From NCBI GenBank assembly GCA_017437785.1, contig JAFRXH010000003.1:53394-117393 (forward strand): DNA of 64,000 nt, given 5' to 3'. This DNA is from Lachnospiraceae bacterium (lineage in GTDB: Bacteria > Bacillota > Clostridia > Lachnospirales > Lachnospiraceae). The notes under the pieces were generated by a model that was not told the origin of the DNA, made no database searches, and was given only the letters and a program-made list of their open reading frames with translations. The translations under genes were made by a program, and so were the position numbers. Of the stretch, positions 28,682 through 35,888 are shown one piece after another; the stretch's first letter is position 1, and the number at the start of each line of letters is the position of its first letter.

Positions 28682-30484
28682 TTAAGCGGTAAAGGCCCAG
28701 ATCTTCCAGCTGCCGTCACGGTTGATAAAGTATACCCTGAACAACTGGTCGCCGCCGGAATAATCCTTACGCTGACCGTTGATAGTGGCATAGGCATGAT
28801 AATAAAAGTCTACGCCCACACAGTTTCCGGCCCAGCGTATGGGGCCCCTGGTCTCCATCAGACCGTAATCGTGATCACTGTATGCCAGCCCGTAGCAGGT
28901 ACTGTCGAATGCCTTCTGCAGCATAGAGTACGCCACGCTGTCCGAAGGAGTGTAAGCAGCGCAGGCTGCAAACCTTCCCCATACGGGATTGCCGGGTGCC
29001 GCAGTTCCGTTTGCTGCCGCTGCCTCCTTTTCCCGGTTATATTCCCTCCAGCCGGCTCCGCCGCTCATGGTGTAATTCATATATGCCTTGAAGAAGCCTT
29101 CCGCTCTCTGCATGATATCTTCGGTGGGTACGTCATCGGCCATCGCCAGATAGCAGTTATCATCATCCGACCAGACAAAGCCGTCCTCATTTGCATAACT
29201 CACCTCTGCCTCGGTCAGCATGCCTTCTACATCATATACATTCCAGACCACCGGATCGGTCATCACGTTCTCTATACCGGTGTAGGGGAAATGATCCACA
29301 GTCTCTCCCGATGCCGCTGCCGGCTGTCCGTTGATCAGAAGCTCCATGCCCGAAGGAAGCTCATCCTTTATCTCATGATCCCCCTTAAGCACCAGCTCTA
29401 CCGAAGCCATGCCCCAGTTTCCCGTCATGCCTTTGCTCATGAACACGCGGGCCGCATCCTTATCCCCTATCTTTATCTTATATACAGGTGAATCCTCATC
29501 GTACATAAGGTCCAGATAATATGTCGTACCTTCTTCGGCAAGAGCCTTTGTAAAATAGCCCGATACCGCAGCCTCATCCTCCGGATCATTCTTGCGCGTA
29601 TTCATCCACAGCGCCGTCCAGTCGGAAACCGTCAGTCCGTCCGCATACTTTTCAAATGCGGCTTGAGCCTCTTTTATTTCATCTTTGGGCATGGGAGTGG
29701 GTGTAGGAGCGGCGGCCTGCGCCTGCTGCTTCGCATCCAGTTCCTTCTGGTAATCTGCCAGTTTGAACCAGAGCACTCCCAGTACAACAGTGGATAATAT
29801 TATCAGTACTGCCAGATATATAAAGTAGATCCCAAGTGCACCCGGCTTTCTGGAGCGCTTCTTCTTTTTGCCCTTATCGCCCTTCTTAGCTGCGACAGGA
29901 GGCTTTTCGTTGAAGTCGCGCTCCATTTCGTGTACGTTTCTCGCGCGGTTATTATGTGTAGATTTAACTTTTTTACCTTCATCTTTCGCCGGATCTGCAG
30001 GTGCGGATTCCGGCCTTCTTTCCGGTGCAGGTTTTCTTTCACCGGCAGGCTTTCCTTCGGAGGCAGGTTTCTTTGCATTTACCGGCTTTTCTTCCGGTGC
30101 AGGCTTGGGTCTGCTCACCGGCCTGTCTTCTGATGAAGCTTTACTTTCATCGGCCGGCCTTCCTTCCGGTGCAGGCTTGGGTCTGTTCACAGGTTTTTCC
30201 GCAGGTGCAGATTTGGGTCCGCTCTCAGATCTTTCTGCATGTGCGGATTCCGTTTTTCCTTTCGGTGCAGGTTTTCTTCCCGGTGCAGGCATTCCCTCAC
30301 CGGTAGACTTTCTTTCTGCTGCAGGCTTTCTTTCACCACCGGCCTTGCCCTCAGGGGCAGGTTTCTTTGCATTTACCGGCTTCCCCTCAGGTGCAGGTTT
30401 TCTTTCACCGCCGGCCTTGCCCTCAGGGGCAGGTTTCTTTGCATTTACCGGCTCGTTTTCTGTAGAGGTTTTTATCTCACTCAT
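28682..30484 (-). CDS. Single-pass membrane protein with basic Lys/Pro repeat tail, unknown function
   Basis: 600 aa, family not recognised. Residues 1-215 are Lys/Arg/Pro/Ala-rich repeats of the KPAPEGK and KPVNAKK type, including a near-perfect 24-residue (72-nt) duplication near the N-terminus. The tail ends in a KKGDKGKKKKRSRK cluster. Residues about 217-240 are one membrane helix with the basic tail inside. Residues 240-600 are outside: a coiled or linker segment with TPTPMP, then a mixed alpha/beta region with Trp- and Tyr-rich strands. The start overlaps the stop of the phosphodiester glycosidase gene by 4 nt (ATGA), so the two are coupled. A role at the cell surface is inferred only from topology. 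Confidence 0.8.
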   Translation of the reverse strand: MSEIKTSTENEPVNAKKPAPEGKAGGERKPAPEGKPVNAKKPAPEGKAGGERKPAAERKSTGEGMPAPGRKPAPKGKTESAHAERSESGPKSAPAEKPVNRPKPAPEGRPADESKASSEDRPVSRPKPAPEEKPVNAKKPASEGKPAGERKPAPERRPESAPADPAKDEGKKVKSTHNNRARNVHEMERDFNEKPPVAAKKGDKGKKKKRSRKPGALGIYFIYLAVLIILSTVVLGVLWFKLADYQKELDAKQQAQAAAPTPTPMPKDEIKEAQAAFEKYADGLTVSDWTALWMNTRKNDPEDEAAVSGYFTKALAEEGTTYYLDLMYDEDSPVYKIKIGDKDAARVFMSKGMTGNWGMASVELVLKGDHEIKDELPSGMELLINGQPAAASGETVDHFPYTGIENVMTDPVVWNVYDVEGMLTEAEVSYANEDGFVWSDDDNCYLAMADDVPTEDIMQRAEGFFKAYMNYTMSGGAGWREYNREKEAAAANGTAAPGNPVWGRFAACAAYTPSDSVAYSMLQKAFDSTCYGLAYSDHDYGLMETRGPIRWAGNCVGVDFYYHAYATINGQRKDYSGGDQLFRVYFINRDGSWKIWAFTA

Positions 30485-31581
30485 GGCGTATCCTCCGCAG
30501 CCTCAGTCACAGCTTCTTCACCCTCTGCCGGCATTACCAGCATAGCGGTAGGGAGGTAGCGCATGCCAAGGAGGTTCGATCCTCTGGTAACCTGCTCCCC
30601 ATGGAAGAACATTACCGCCGATGTACCGCCGTCCAGCATGGATGCGTTCACCGCGCCGTAGCGTACAAAGATATCGCGCAGATCATCCGCCGTAGCTCCA
30701 AGGCTTCCTGCATGACGGCCTTCGATCACCAGAAGGAGCATCGTACCGTCTTCCCTCTGGCCTATAGCTGTCCTGGGATTAACACCGCTGTTAAGACCTT
30801 CCTGCGGAACGCCGTCTTTTATCAATACCAGTCCGTCATAAAAACTTACCGCCGAAACGCAGCCGGCATCCAGTGCCTGCTGGGGCGACCAGTTACCCAA
30901 AAGCAGCCTGTGATCGGCGCTTATACCTATCACGTTTTTATATACCTGATCGCTGCCGTAGCGTATAGTACCGTTTTCCAGGACCAGACCGTCGGGGCAT
31001 CCTCCCAGGCCGCCGCCGCCGGGATCAAAAAAACCGCCGGCATTGGTGCCGCCTATGGCTCCGTAGTCTTCGATAAATGTACTGAGCAGCTTGCCCACTC
31101 CTCCTACACTGTAACTGGGCAGTGTACCTATAACTACTCTTGAAGGATCGGGAACTATCATTATCATTCCCTTATATATACCCTCGTTCACTTCTTCTAT
31201 ATAAGGCTCCGCGTACACCTTATCTTCTCCGGAACCCGCCAGCTCCGCCTTATCCTCTTCGGACAGATCCTCCATATCGGCCGGATCGTAAGACAGTGCT
31301 GCATTGTACCGCGGCAGTGTTGCCGTGGACGCCGCATTCTGTGACTGATCACCATTCTTGCCCAGGATATCGTCCACGGTATCGGCGGGCAGGAACCAGT
31401 AAGGCAGGAATTTGAGTGCGCTGGTCTCCTGACAGGAGTGCACAAAAAGCTTACCGGCGTCATCGGAAGGTCCGTAGACCAGCACCAGGCACACCAGCAG
31501 AATAAAACAGAATAATGCGACAACAGTTGTAAACAGGTATCCCAAACCGATACCTGCTATCCTAAACACCTTTTTCATCAT
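30481..31581 (-). CDS. Membrane-anchored phosphodiester glycosidase (NAGPA domain)
   Basis: 366 aa (MMKKV; the second ATG at 31578 is the other possible start). Residues about 10-35 are a hydrophobic anchor. Residues about 125-345 carry the NAGPA/DUF2233 fold: GTNAGGFFDPGG, NPRTAIGQREDGTMLLLVIEG and NASMLDGGTSAVMFFHGE. Enzymes of this family remove sugars linked through phosphodiesters, such as GlcNAc caps on phosphorylated or teichoic-type polymers, so a wall-glycan substrate is likely. No ribosome binding site precedes the ATG; the promoter -10 ends only 4 nt upstream, pointing to a leaderless transcript. Confidence 0.87.
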   Translation of the reverse strand: MMKKVFRIAGIGLGYLFTTVVALFCFILLVCLVLVYGPSDDAGKLFVHSCQETSALKFLPYWFLPADTVDDILGKNGDQSQNAASTATLPRYNAALSYDPADMEDLSEEDKAELAGSGEDKVYAEPYIEEVNEGIYKGMIMIVPDPSRVVIGTLPSYSVGGVGKLLSTFIEDYGAIGGTNAGGFFDPGGGGLGGCPDGLVLENGTIRYGSDQVYKNVIGISADHRLLLGNWSPQQALDAGCVSAVSFYDGLVLIKDGVPQEGLNSGVNPRTAIGQREDGTMLLLVIEGRHAGSLGATADDLRDIFVRYGAVNASMLDGGTSAVMFFHGEQVTRGSNLLGMRYLPTAMLVMPAEGEEAVTEAAEDTP

Positions 31582-31585
31582 GTAA

Positions 31586-31614
31586 AATATAGCGCATCGC
31601 CCGTGTTATGTCAA
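31586..31614 (-). promoter_or_regulatory. Consensus promoter abutting the start codon (leaderless)
   Basis: TTGACA (31609-31614), 17 nt, TATATT (31586-31591), then TTACATGATG. The expected transcription start, about 7 nt past the -10, falls within or just before the two ATG codons, so no 5' leader is expected. Confidence 0.7.
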
Positions 31615-31622
31615 CCAAATAA

Positions 31623-31812
31623 AAGGATCCTTCATCTATTGAAAGGACACCTCATCCGGCCCTTCGGGCCACCTTTCTACGCTCCGCTCCGGTCGGCGCA
31701 GAGCTGGCGTCCCCCGGACGCCATGCGCCCTCAAGGGGAAGGCATACCTCCCCGACGCCATGCGCCTCTCAAGGGGAAAGCTGTGGATGTCCTTTCACTA
31801 ACGAAGGATCTT
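31623..31812. repeat. MITE-like intergenic element with terminal inverted repeats
   Basis: About 190 bp. The ends (31623-31649 and 31788-31812) are imperfect inverted repeats built on GGATCCTTC...GAAAGGACA and TGTCCTTTC...GAAGGATC. The interior has several hairpins (CGGCCCTTCGGGCC; CCCTCAAGGGG) and shares a core with the element at 48141-48289. There is no coding content. It occupies most of the gap between telA and the glycosidase promoter. Confidence 0.7.
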
Positions 31813-31837
31813 CCGAATATTCTTACTAGATTATGAT

Positions 31838-33178
31838 CTACTGTCCCTTGACGCCTCTGACCTCAAGCAGCTTGTTCTTGAGCTCGGTCTCCATACGCGC
31901 CATCTCGGCCTCGGCCTGTTTACGCTTCTCACGGCCTTCAGCCTGTATACGCATAACCTCATCAAAGGTGGAGATAAGGCTCTGGTTGGTCTTGTTAAGG
32001 GTCTCGATATCAACGATACCTCTCTGAGACTCTTTCTCGGTCTCGATGGTAGCTATCTTGAGAGCCTCTGCATTCTGCAGCAGCATCTGGTTGGTAACAT
32101 CCGTTACGGCACGCTGGGCCTTTGCAGCCTCTGTAGCATTGTGGATACCCAGAGCGATTACCATCTGGCTCTTCCACAGAGGGATGGTATTCACAACAGT
32201 AGAGCGGATCTTGTCCACCATCTGTATATCATTGGACTGGATCATACGGATCTGGGGAGCTGTCTGCATTGCGATGGTACGGGTAAGCTCCAGGTCTACG
32301 ATCTTTTTGGAGAAGCGCTCACACATCTCCTGATAGTCCCTTGCAGCCTGTGCATCTTCAGGCAGCCCTGACTGTCTTGCCTTTTCCTGCAGCTGGGGCA
32401 GTATCACATTCTCTGCCTCTGCCAGTCTCTTCTTGCCGGCCAGGATGTACATGGTCAGCTCCTTGAAATACTGCAGGTTCATATCGTACATCTTATCCAG
32501 CATAGCCGAATCCTTCATCAGCCTGGTCTCATGCTGCTGAAGCATATCCACTATACGGTTTACGTTCACCTCTGCCTTGTCGTATTTGGTCTTCATCATA
32601 GCGACCTTATTGGTCTGCTTCTTGAAGAATCCCATGAAGCCCTTTTCTTCTTCTTCGTTAAAGCCTTTGAGCTCTGCGACAACGCCTGTGAGCAGCACAC
32701 CCACTTCTCCCATATCCTTGGTCCTTACATTATCAAGAGCCTTGTTGGAGAAATCCGCCATCTTCTGCTGGGTGGCAGCTCCGTATGTCATTATGGTATT
32801 GCTGTCGGTAATATCTATCTGGGTTGCAAAATCTTCGACCATCTTCCGTTCTTCAGCGGAAAGCTGTGACATCTGTGCCTGGGTAGCATCCTCAGCAGTC
32901 TGTGCAGGTGCCGGTGCCTGTCCCAGAGTAAGCTGCGGCGTAGGTACCGATGTGGTGCTTCCAAGCGACTGTTCTAAAGTAAGCTGGGGTGCAGGTGCAG
33001 GTGCGGCGCTTGCGGGCGACTGCTCTAAAGTAAGCTGGGGTACAGGCGCCGAAGGTGCTGCTGCAAAGGGATCGAGCGTAAGCTGGGGCATTGTTGCCTG
33101 ATTTCCAAGTTCGCCTATTGCCTGGGCATTACCTGCCTCAAGTCCCTGTATCGCCTGCTGCATTCCGTTGTCTTCCAT
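31838..33178 (-). CDS. TelA/KlaA-family (toxic anion resistance) protein
   Basis: 446 aa. The C-terminal ~330 residues match the TelA family: helical, with ITDSNTIMTYGAATQQKMADFSNKALDNVRTKDMGEVG, GFFKKQTNKV, and a long coiled coil to the end (ERKMVEDFATQ ... EMARMETELKNKLLEV). The N-terminal ~110 residues are a Pro/Ala linker with four PQLTL units. The name comes from plasmid tellurite resistance, but chromosomal copies next to xpaC are common in Firmicutes and take part in envelope stress or membrane homeostasis. It lies 25 nt after the xpaC-like gene in the same operon. Confidence 0.88.
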   Translation of the reverse strand: MEDNGMQQAIQGLEAGNAQAIGELGNQATMPQLTLDPFAAAPSAPVPQLTLEQSPASAAPAPAPQLTLEQSLGSTTSVPTPQLTLGQAPAPAQTAEDATQAQMSQLSAEERKMVEDFATQIDITDSNTIMTYGAATQQKMADFSNKALDNVRTKDMGEVGVLLTGVVAELKGFNEEEEKGFMGFFKKQTNKVAMMKTKYDKAEVNVNRIVDMLQQHETRLMKDSAMLDKMYDMNLQYFKELTMYILAGKKRLAEAENVILPQLQEKARQSGLPEDAQAARDYQEMCERFSKKIVDLELTRTIAMQTAPQIRMIQSNDIQMVDKIRSTVVNTIPLWKSQMVIALGIHNATEAAKAQRAVTDVTNQMLLQNAEALKIATIETEKESQRGIVDIETLNKTNQSLISTFDEVMRIQAEGREKRKQAEAEMARMETELKNKLLEVRGVKGQ

Positions 33179-33203
33179 TTTGCATTCCTCCTTAGTTTAT
33201 AGA

Positions 33204-34595
33204 TTAACCATTACCGGTAAGATTTTCTGTAGTAGCTGTGGGTGCCGTGGGCCCCGTAGGGAAAGACGGCGCCGTAAAAGGCATAGTATGATCCGATGTG
33301 AAATTATGCCCCGTCAGACCTTCCTGCTCAAGAAGCTGCTTTAAAACCTCTGCATCCGTAGATATATCCAGACTGGTATCGTCAAACAGATCGTCAAACA
33401 TCTTATCAAAAGCATTATTCATCAGATCAATGGTACTCTCGATCTCTTTTTTGGATTTTTCGATATTTGTACTGGTCTTGTCCTGGCTGTTAAGGTCAAT
33501 GTATGAATGCAGAAGCTTGACCATTGTGGGCAGATAGTAGTTCATCAGCCTGTGCAGGTCCACGGTGAGCGAAGGCTTCTGCTTAGCCCTCTCCACGATC
33601 ATCCGCACCGAATGCTCCATGCGGTCTAACTTCGCCGTGATCTCATCATCGGCTATCTTTGCATTGCATTCGCGTATCTGCTTAACATATTCATCACCCT
33701 GGCTGAATATCTCCAGCTGCTCCTGGGTATAGCCTTCGTTTTCCTTTTCGCGCTCTATGGCAGCCAGCGTAGCCTGCTGATACTGCGCAAAAGTCTCATG
33801 GGAGGTGATCAGGGCATTATCGCCTTCTTCCATATGCCCCTGCTTAAACCAGCCCTTCTTTATCATTTTCTTAAGATCCTTGCGGATCTGATCGGGCGTG
33901 CGTCCGCTGATCTGCGCCAGCGTTTCCACATCTATATGGGTCTTATCCTTAAGGATAGCCACGTATTTCTCAAATCTCTCGGCTAAGTTTAAGCTGGTGA
34001 CGCCATGTATGGCCATGCCCAGGGTCCCTGCCGGCAGGGCACAAAGTATAAGCGCTACGATCTTGACAAGCACAGGCCCCGTTATCAGCCAGCTTCCGAA
34101 CACAAGACCAAGTATCGCCGTAAACATAAAGCCGATCACCACTTCCAGCGTATTACTGAGCTTGATACTTGAAAGATCCGCATAAAGCGGAGAACCCAGC
34201 GGAGGAACAGGACCATTCGTGCGCTGCTTTACAGGCATGATCACTGGCCCCGGCGGCGGATAGTTCATCCCACCGGCAAATGCCTCGTTCTGCCTCTGCT
34301 GATTGATATCATGTATATGTCTGTAGGTCTCGGTGCTCTTCCAGTTACTCCCGTTCACAGGATTCTGGTAGCCCATCTGTCCGGGCCTGACCCCGCGTTT
34401 ATCAGTATTCTGAAAGCTCGTGTTGACCGTACGTCCGATGTTACCGAACAGTTCCTCAAGCTCCTTGGAAACATCGCGGCTTAAATTACTGTAATCACCG
34501 CTGGTAACAGCCTGCTGCACGGTATTGGCCACATTGGACACACCGTTCTGGACCACATCTTTCATTTTTGAAGGATCATAATCCCCGATCGCCAT
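33204..34595 (-). CDS. XpaC-like membrane protein
   Basis: 463 aa. The N-terminal ~130 residues are polar. Two membrane helices span about 155-205 (VVIGFMFTAILGLVFGSWLI and VKIVALILCALPAGTLGM). A winged-helix-like segment follows (LAQISGRTPDQIRKDLKKMIKKGWF) and then the XpaC domain (about 300-430; VDLHRLMNYYLPTMVKLLHSYIDL). XpaC (5-bromo-4-chloroindolyl phosphate hydrolysis protein) and TelA-like YaaN are neighbours in B. subtilis too, so the pairing supports both calls. The biochemical role is not established. Confidence 0.85.
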   Translation of the reverse strand: MAIGDYDPSKMKDVVQNGVSNVANTVQQAVTSGDYSNLSRDVSKELEELFGNIGRTVNTSFQNTDKRGVRPGQMGYQNPVNGSNWKSTETYRHIHDINQQRQNEAFAGGMNYPPPGPVIMPVKQRTNGPVPPLGSPLYADLSSIKLSNTLEVVIGFMFTAILGLVFGSWLITGPVLVKIVALILCALPAGTLGMAIHGVTSLNLAERFEKYVAILKDKTHIDVETLAQISGRTPDQIRKDLKKMIKKGWFKQGHMEEGDNALITSHETFAQYQQATLAAIEREKENEGYTQEQLEIFSQGDEYVKQIRECNAKIADDEITAKLDRMEHSVRMIVERAKQKPSLTVDLHRLMNYYLPTMVKLLHSYIDLNSQDKTSTNIEKSKKEIESTIDLMNNAFDKMFDDLFDDTSLDISTDAEVLKQLLEQEGLTGHNFTSDHTMPFTAPSFPTGPTAPTATTENLTGNG

Positions 34596-34662
34596 CGTAA
34601 AATCCTTTTCTGTAGTATAAACAAACCTAAGGGGGTAAAAGCCCCCCCTAAAAGCCGAAGAT

Positions 34663-34692
34663 ATTATATCACATGCTCTGTGTTTATTGCAA
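34663..34692 (-). promoter_or_regulatory. Promoter of the xpaC-telA operon
   Basis: TTGCAA (34687-34692), 18 nt, TATAAT (34663-34668). The ~60-nt leader contains a G5/C5 hairpin (about 34627-34650) without a T-run, which may stabilise or regulate the mRNA. Confidence 0.72.
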
Positions 34693-34734
34693 TGCCTGAA
34701 AATAGCTCCGTAACTTTTGTATAAAGAGCATATA

Positions 34735-34743
34735 TGCTAAAAT
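34735..34743 (+). promoter_or_regulatory. Extended -10 promoter for the 37-codon ORF
   Basis: TGCTAAAAT is an extended -10 element; the matching -35 region is poor. It lies about 50 nt before a plausible ribosome binding site and ATG. Confidence 0.35.
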
Positions 34744-34792
34744 CATGACTGTAAGCAGTTGATCCTTCATCAAAAGAAAGGATATGGAGATC

Positions 34793-34906
34793 ATGACAAA
34801 CAGATCTTTAACGGAGTTTATCACAAAGCTTGGAGAACACGGCATGGAACTGCCCGCGCAGGAGAGCATGGATGAGCTGAGAAGCTTCCGGAGTTTGGCG
34901 CTCTAA
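34793..34906 (+). CDS. Short ORF (37 aa) of unknown function
   Basis: The ORF starts MTNRSLTEFITKLGEHG and ends ELRSFRSLAL. It has an AAAGGA ribosome binding site 10 nt upstream (or GGAG at 3 nt), an extended -10 upstream, and stops one base before the stop of the convergent GT2 gene. The ribosome binding site sits in the 3' arm of a hairpin ATCCTT/AAGGAT (34762-34767 and 34778-34783). No cysteines, membrane helix or recognised precursor-peptide features are seen. It could be a real small protein or chance. Confidence 0.4.
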   Translation: MTNRSLTEFITKLGEHGMELPAQESMDELRSFRSLAL

Positions 34907-34907
34907 T

Positions 34908-35873
34908 TCATCCCAGCAGATACCTTATCACATCGCTGCGGCGTATATCGAAGGCTCCCAGGCCTCCGTCAAACACACGGGCGATAAGAAACATTGCCTT
35001 CCTTATCTTAACATCGCTCTCATAATGCTCATAGCGCGTAAACAGTCTGATATAGGATCCGATATGCTTTTTATAAGCGTCAGGCATATCCGCTCCGCGA
35101 AGCTGAAGCACTTCGTTAAGACGCTCCTTATGACGCTTAAGATAAAACAGGACTTTCTGTATCTGTATCCTGTCTTCTTCGCGGCTGCTGCGCTTACCGG
35201 CCTTTACCCCGACAGTATTTTTAGCATGCTGCCGGTACAGCGTGAGCGGCTTATCAATACTAACAACATTTCCGAAGGCCGGGGCATTTATCGCCAGCCA
35301 GCTGTCATGAAGCCAGCCCTCTTTTGGAATAGGGAATACCTTTTCTGCCAAGCTCTTTCTGAAAGCCATCATGGTGCCCGGTACCGCCCAGTAATACATT
35401 ATCAGCTGCCTGAATTTTTCCTGTGATACATGATCGCAGAGTCCTGCCCTGCGCAGGTTCAATGACGTCCACACATCGCTGCCAAGGCTCTTTAGCTGCG
35501 CATCTACCAGTTCACCGTTACTGAATACGAACACGCAATCCGGATCCTTTTCAAATTCTTCGGTAAAGAGCTTTATCTTATCCTTATCCCACACATCATC
35601 CTGATCCGCGGTAAAGACTATATCCCCGCTGCATGCTAAAATACATTTTTCAAAGGATGCGCGTACACCAAGGTTTTTCTCATTGACATTTATGCTTACG
35701 TCTATACCGCTGTCGCTTAAGATCTCAGCGGAGAGCTTAACGGTATCATCGCTGCTCTTATCATCAAAGATTACTATCTCATCGGGCTTACGTGACTGTC
35801 CGATGATGCTTTTAAGCTGCTCCTCTATGTACTTTTCTCCGTTATATGTACACATGGCAACGGATATCTTCAT
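34908..35873 (-). CDS. GT2 glycosyltransferase
   Basis: 321 aa, single GT-A domain: KISVAMCTYNGEKYIEEQLKSIIGQSRKPDEIVIFDDKSSDDT at the N-terminus, VFTADQDDVWDKDKI as the metal-binding region, and WLHDSWLAINAPAFG as the acceptor region. It resembles rhamnosyl- or galactosyltransferases of capsule clusters. Last gene of the ten-gene glycan operon, 15 nt after its neighbour. Confidence 0.88.
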   Translation of the reverse strand: MKISVAMCTYNGEKYIEEQLKSIIGQSRKPDEIVIFDDKSSDDTVKLSAEILSDSGIDVSINVNEKNLGVRASFEKCILACSGDIVFTADQDDVWDKDKIKLFTEEFEKDPDCVFVFSNGELVDAQLKSLGSDVWTSLNLRRAGLCDHVSQEKFRQLIMYYWAVPGTMMAFRKSLAEKVFPIPKEGWLHDSWLAINAPAFGNVVSIDKPLTLYRQHAKNTVGVKAGKRSSREEDRIQIQKVLFYLKRHKERLNEVLQLRGADMPDAYKKHIGSYIRLFTRYEHYESDVKIRKAMFLIARVFDGGLGAFDIRRSDVIRYLLG

Positions 35874-35888
35874 AGCTTAAAACCCCGG

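Noticed and set aside
30180-30480. Periodic repeats that could suggest a CRISPR array
   Set aside because: Repeats are in frame, without unique spacers of constant length, and encode KPAPEGK-type units.
29868-30545. Plus-strand frame of Phe/Ser/Gly repeats opposite the basic-tail gene
   Set aside because: A mirror of the Lys/Pro repeat codons, not an independent gene.
31838-33178. Tellurite resistance as the function of the TelA-like gene
   Set aside because: The family name comes from plasmids; the chromosomal xpaC-telA context does not support a specific tellurite role.
34627-34650. G5/C5 hairpin upstream of the xpaC-like gene as a terminator
   Set aside because: No T-run follows on either strand and it lies downstream of the operon promoter, so it is only a leader hairpin.
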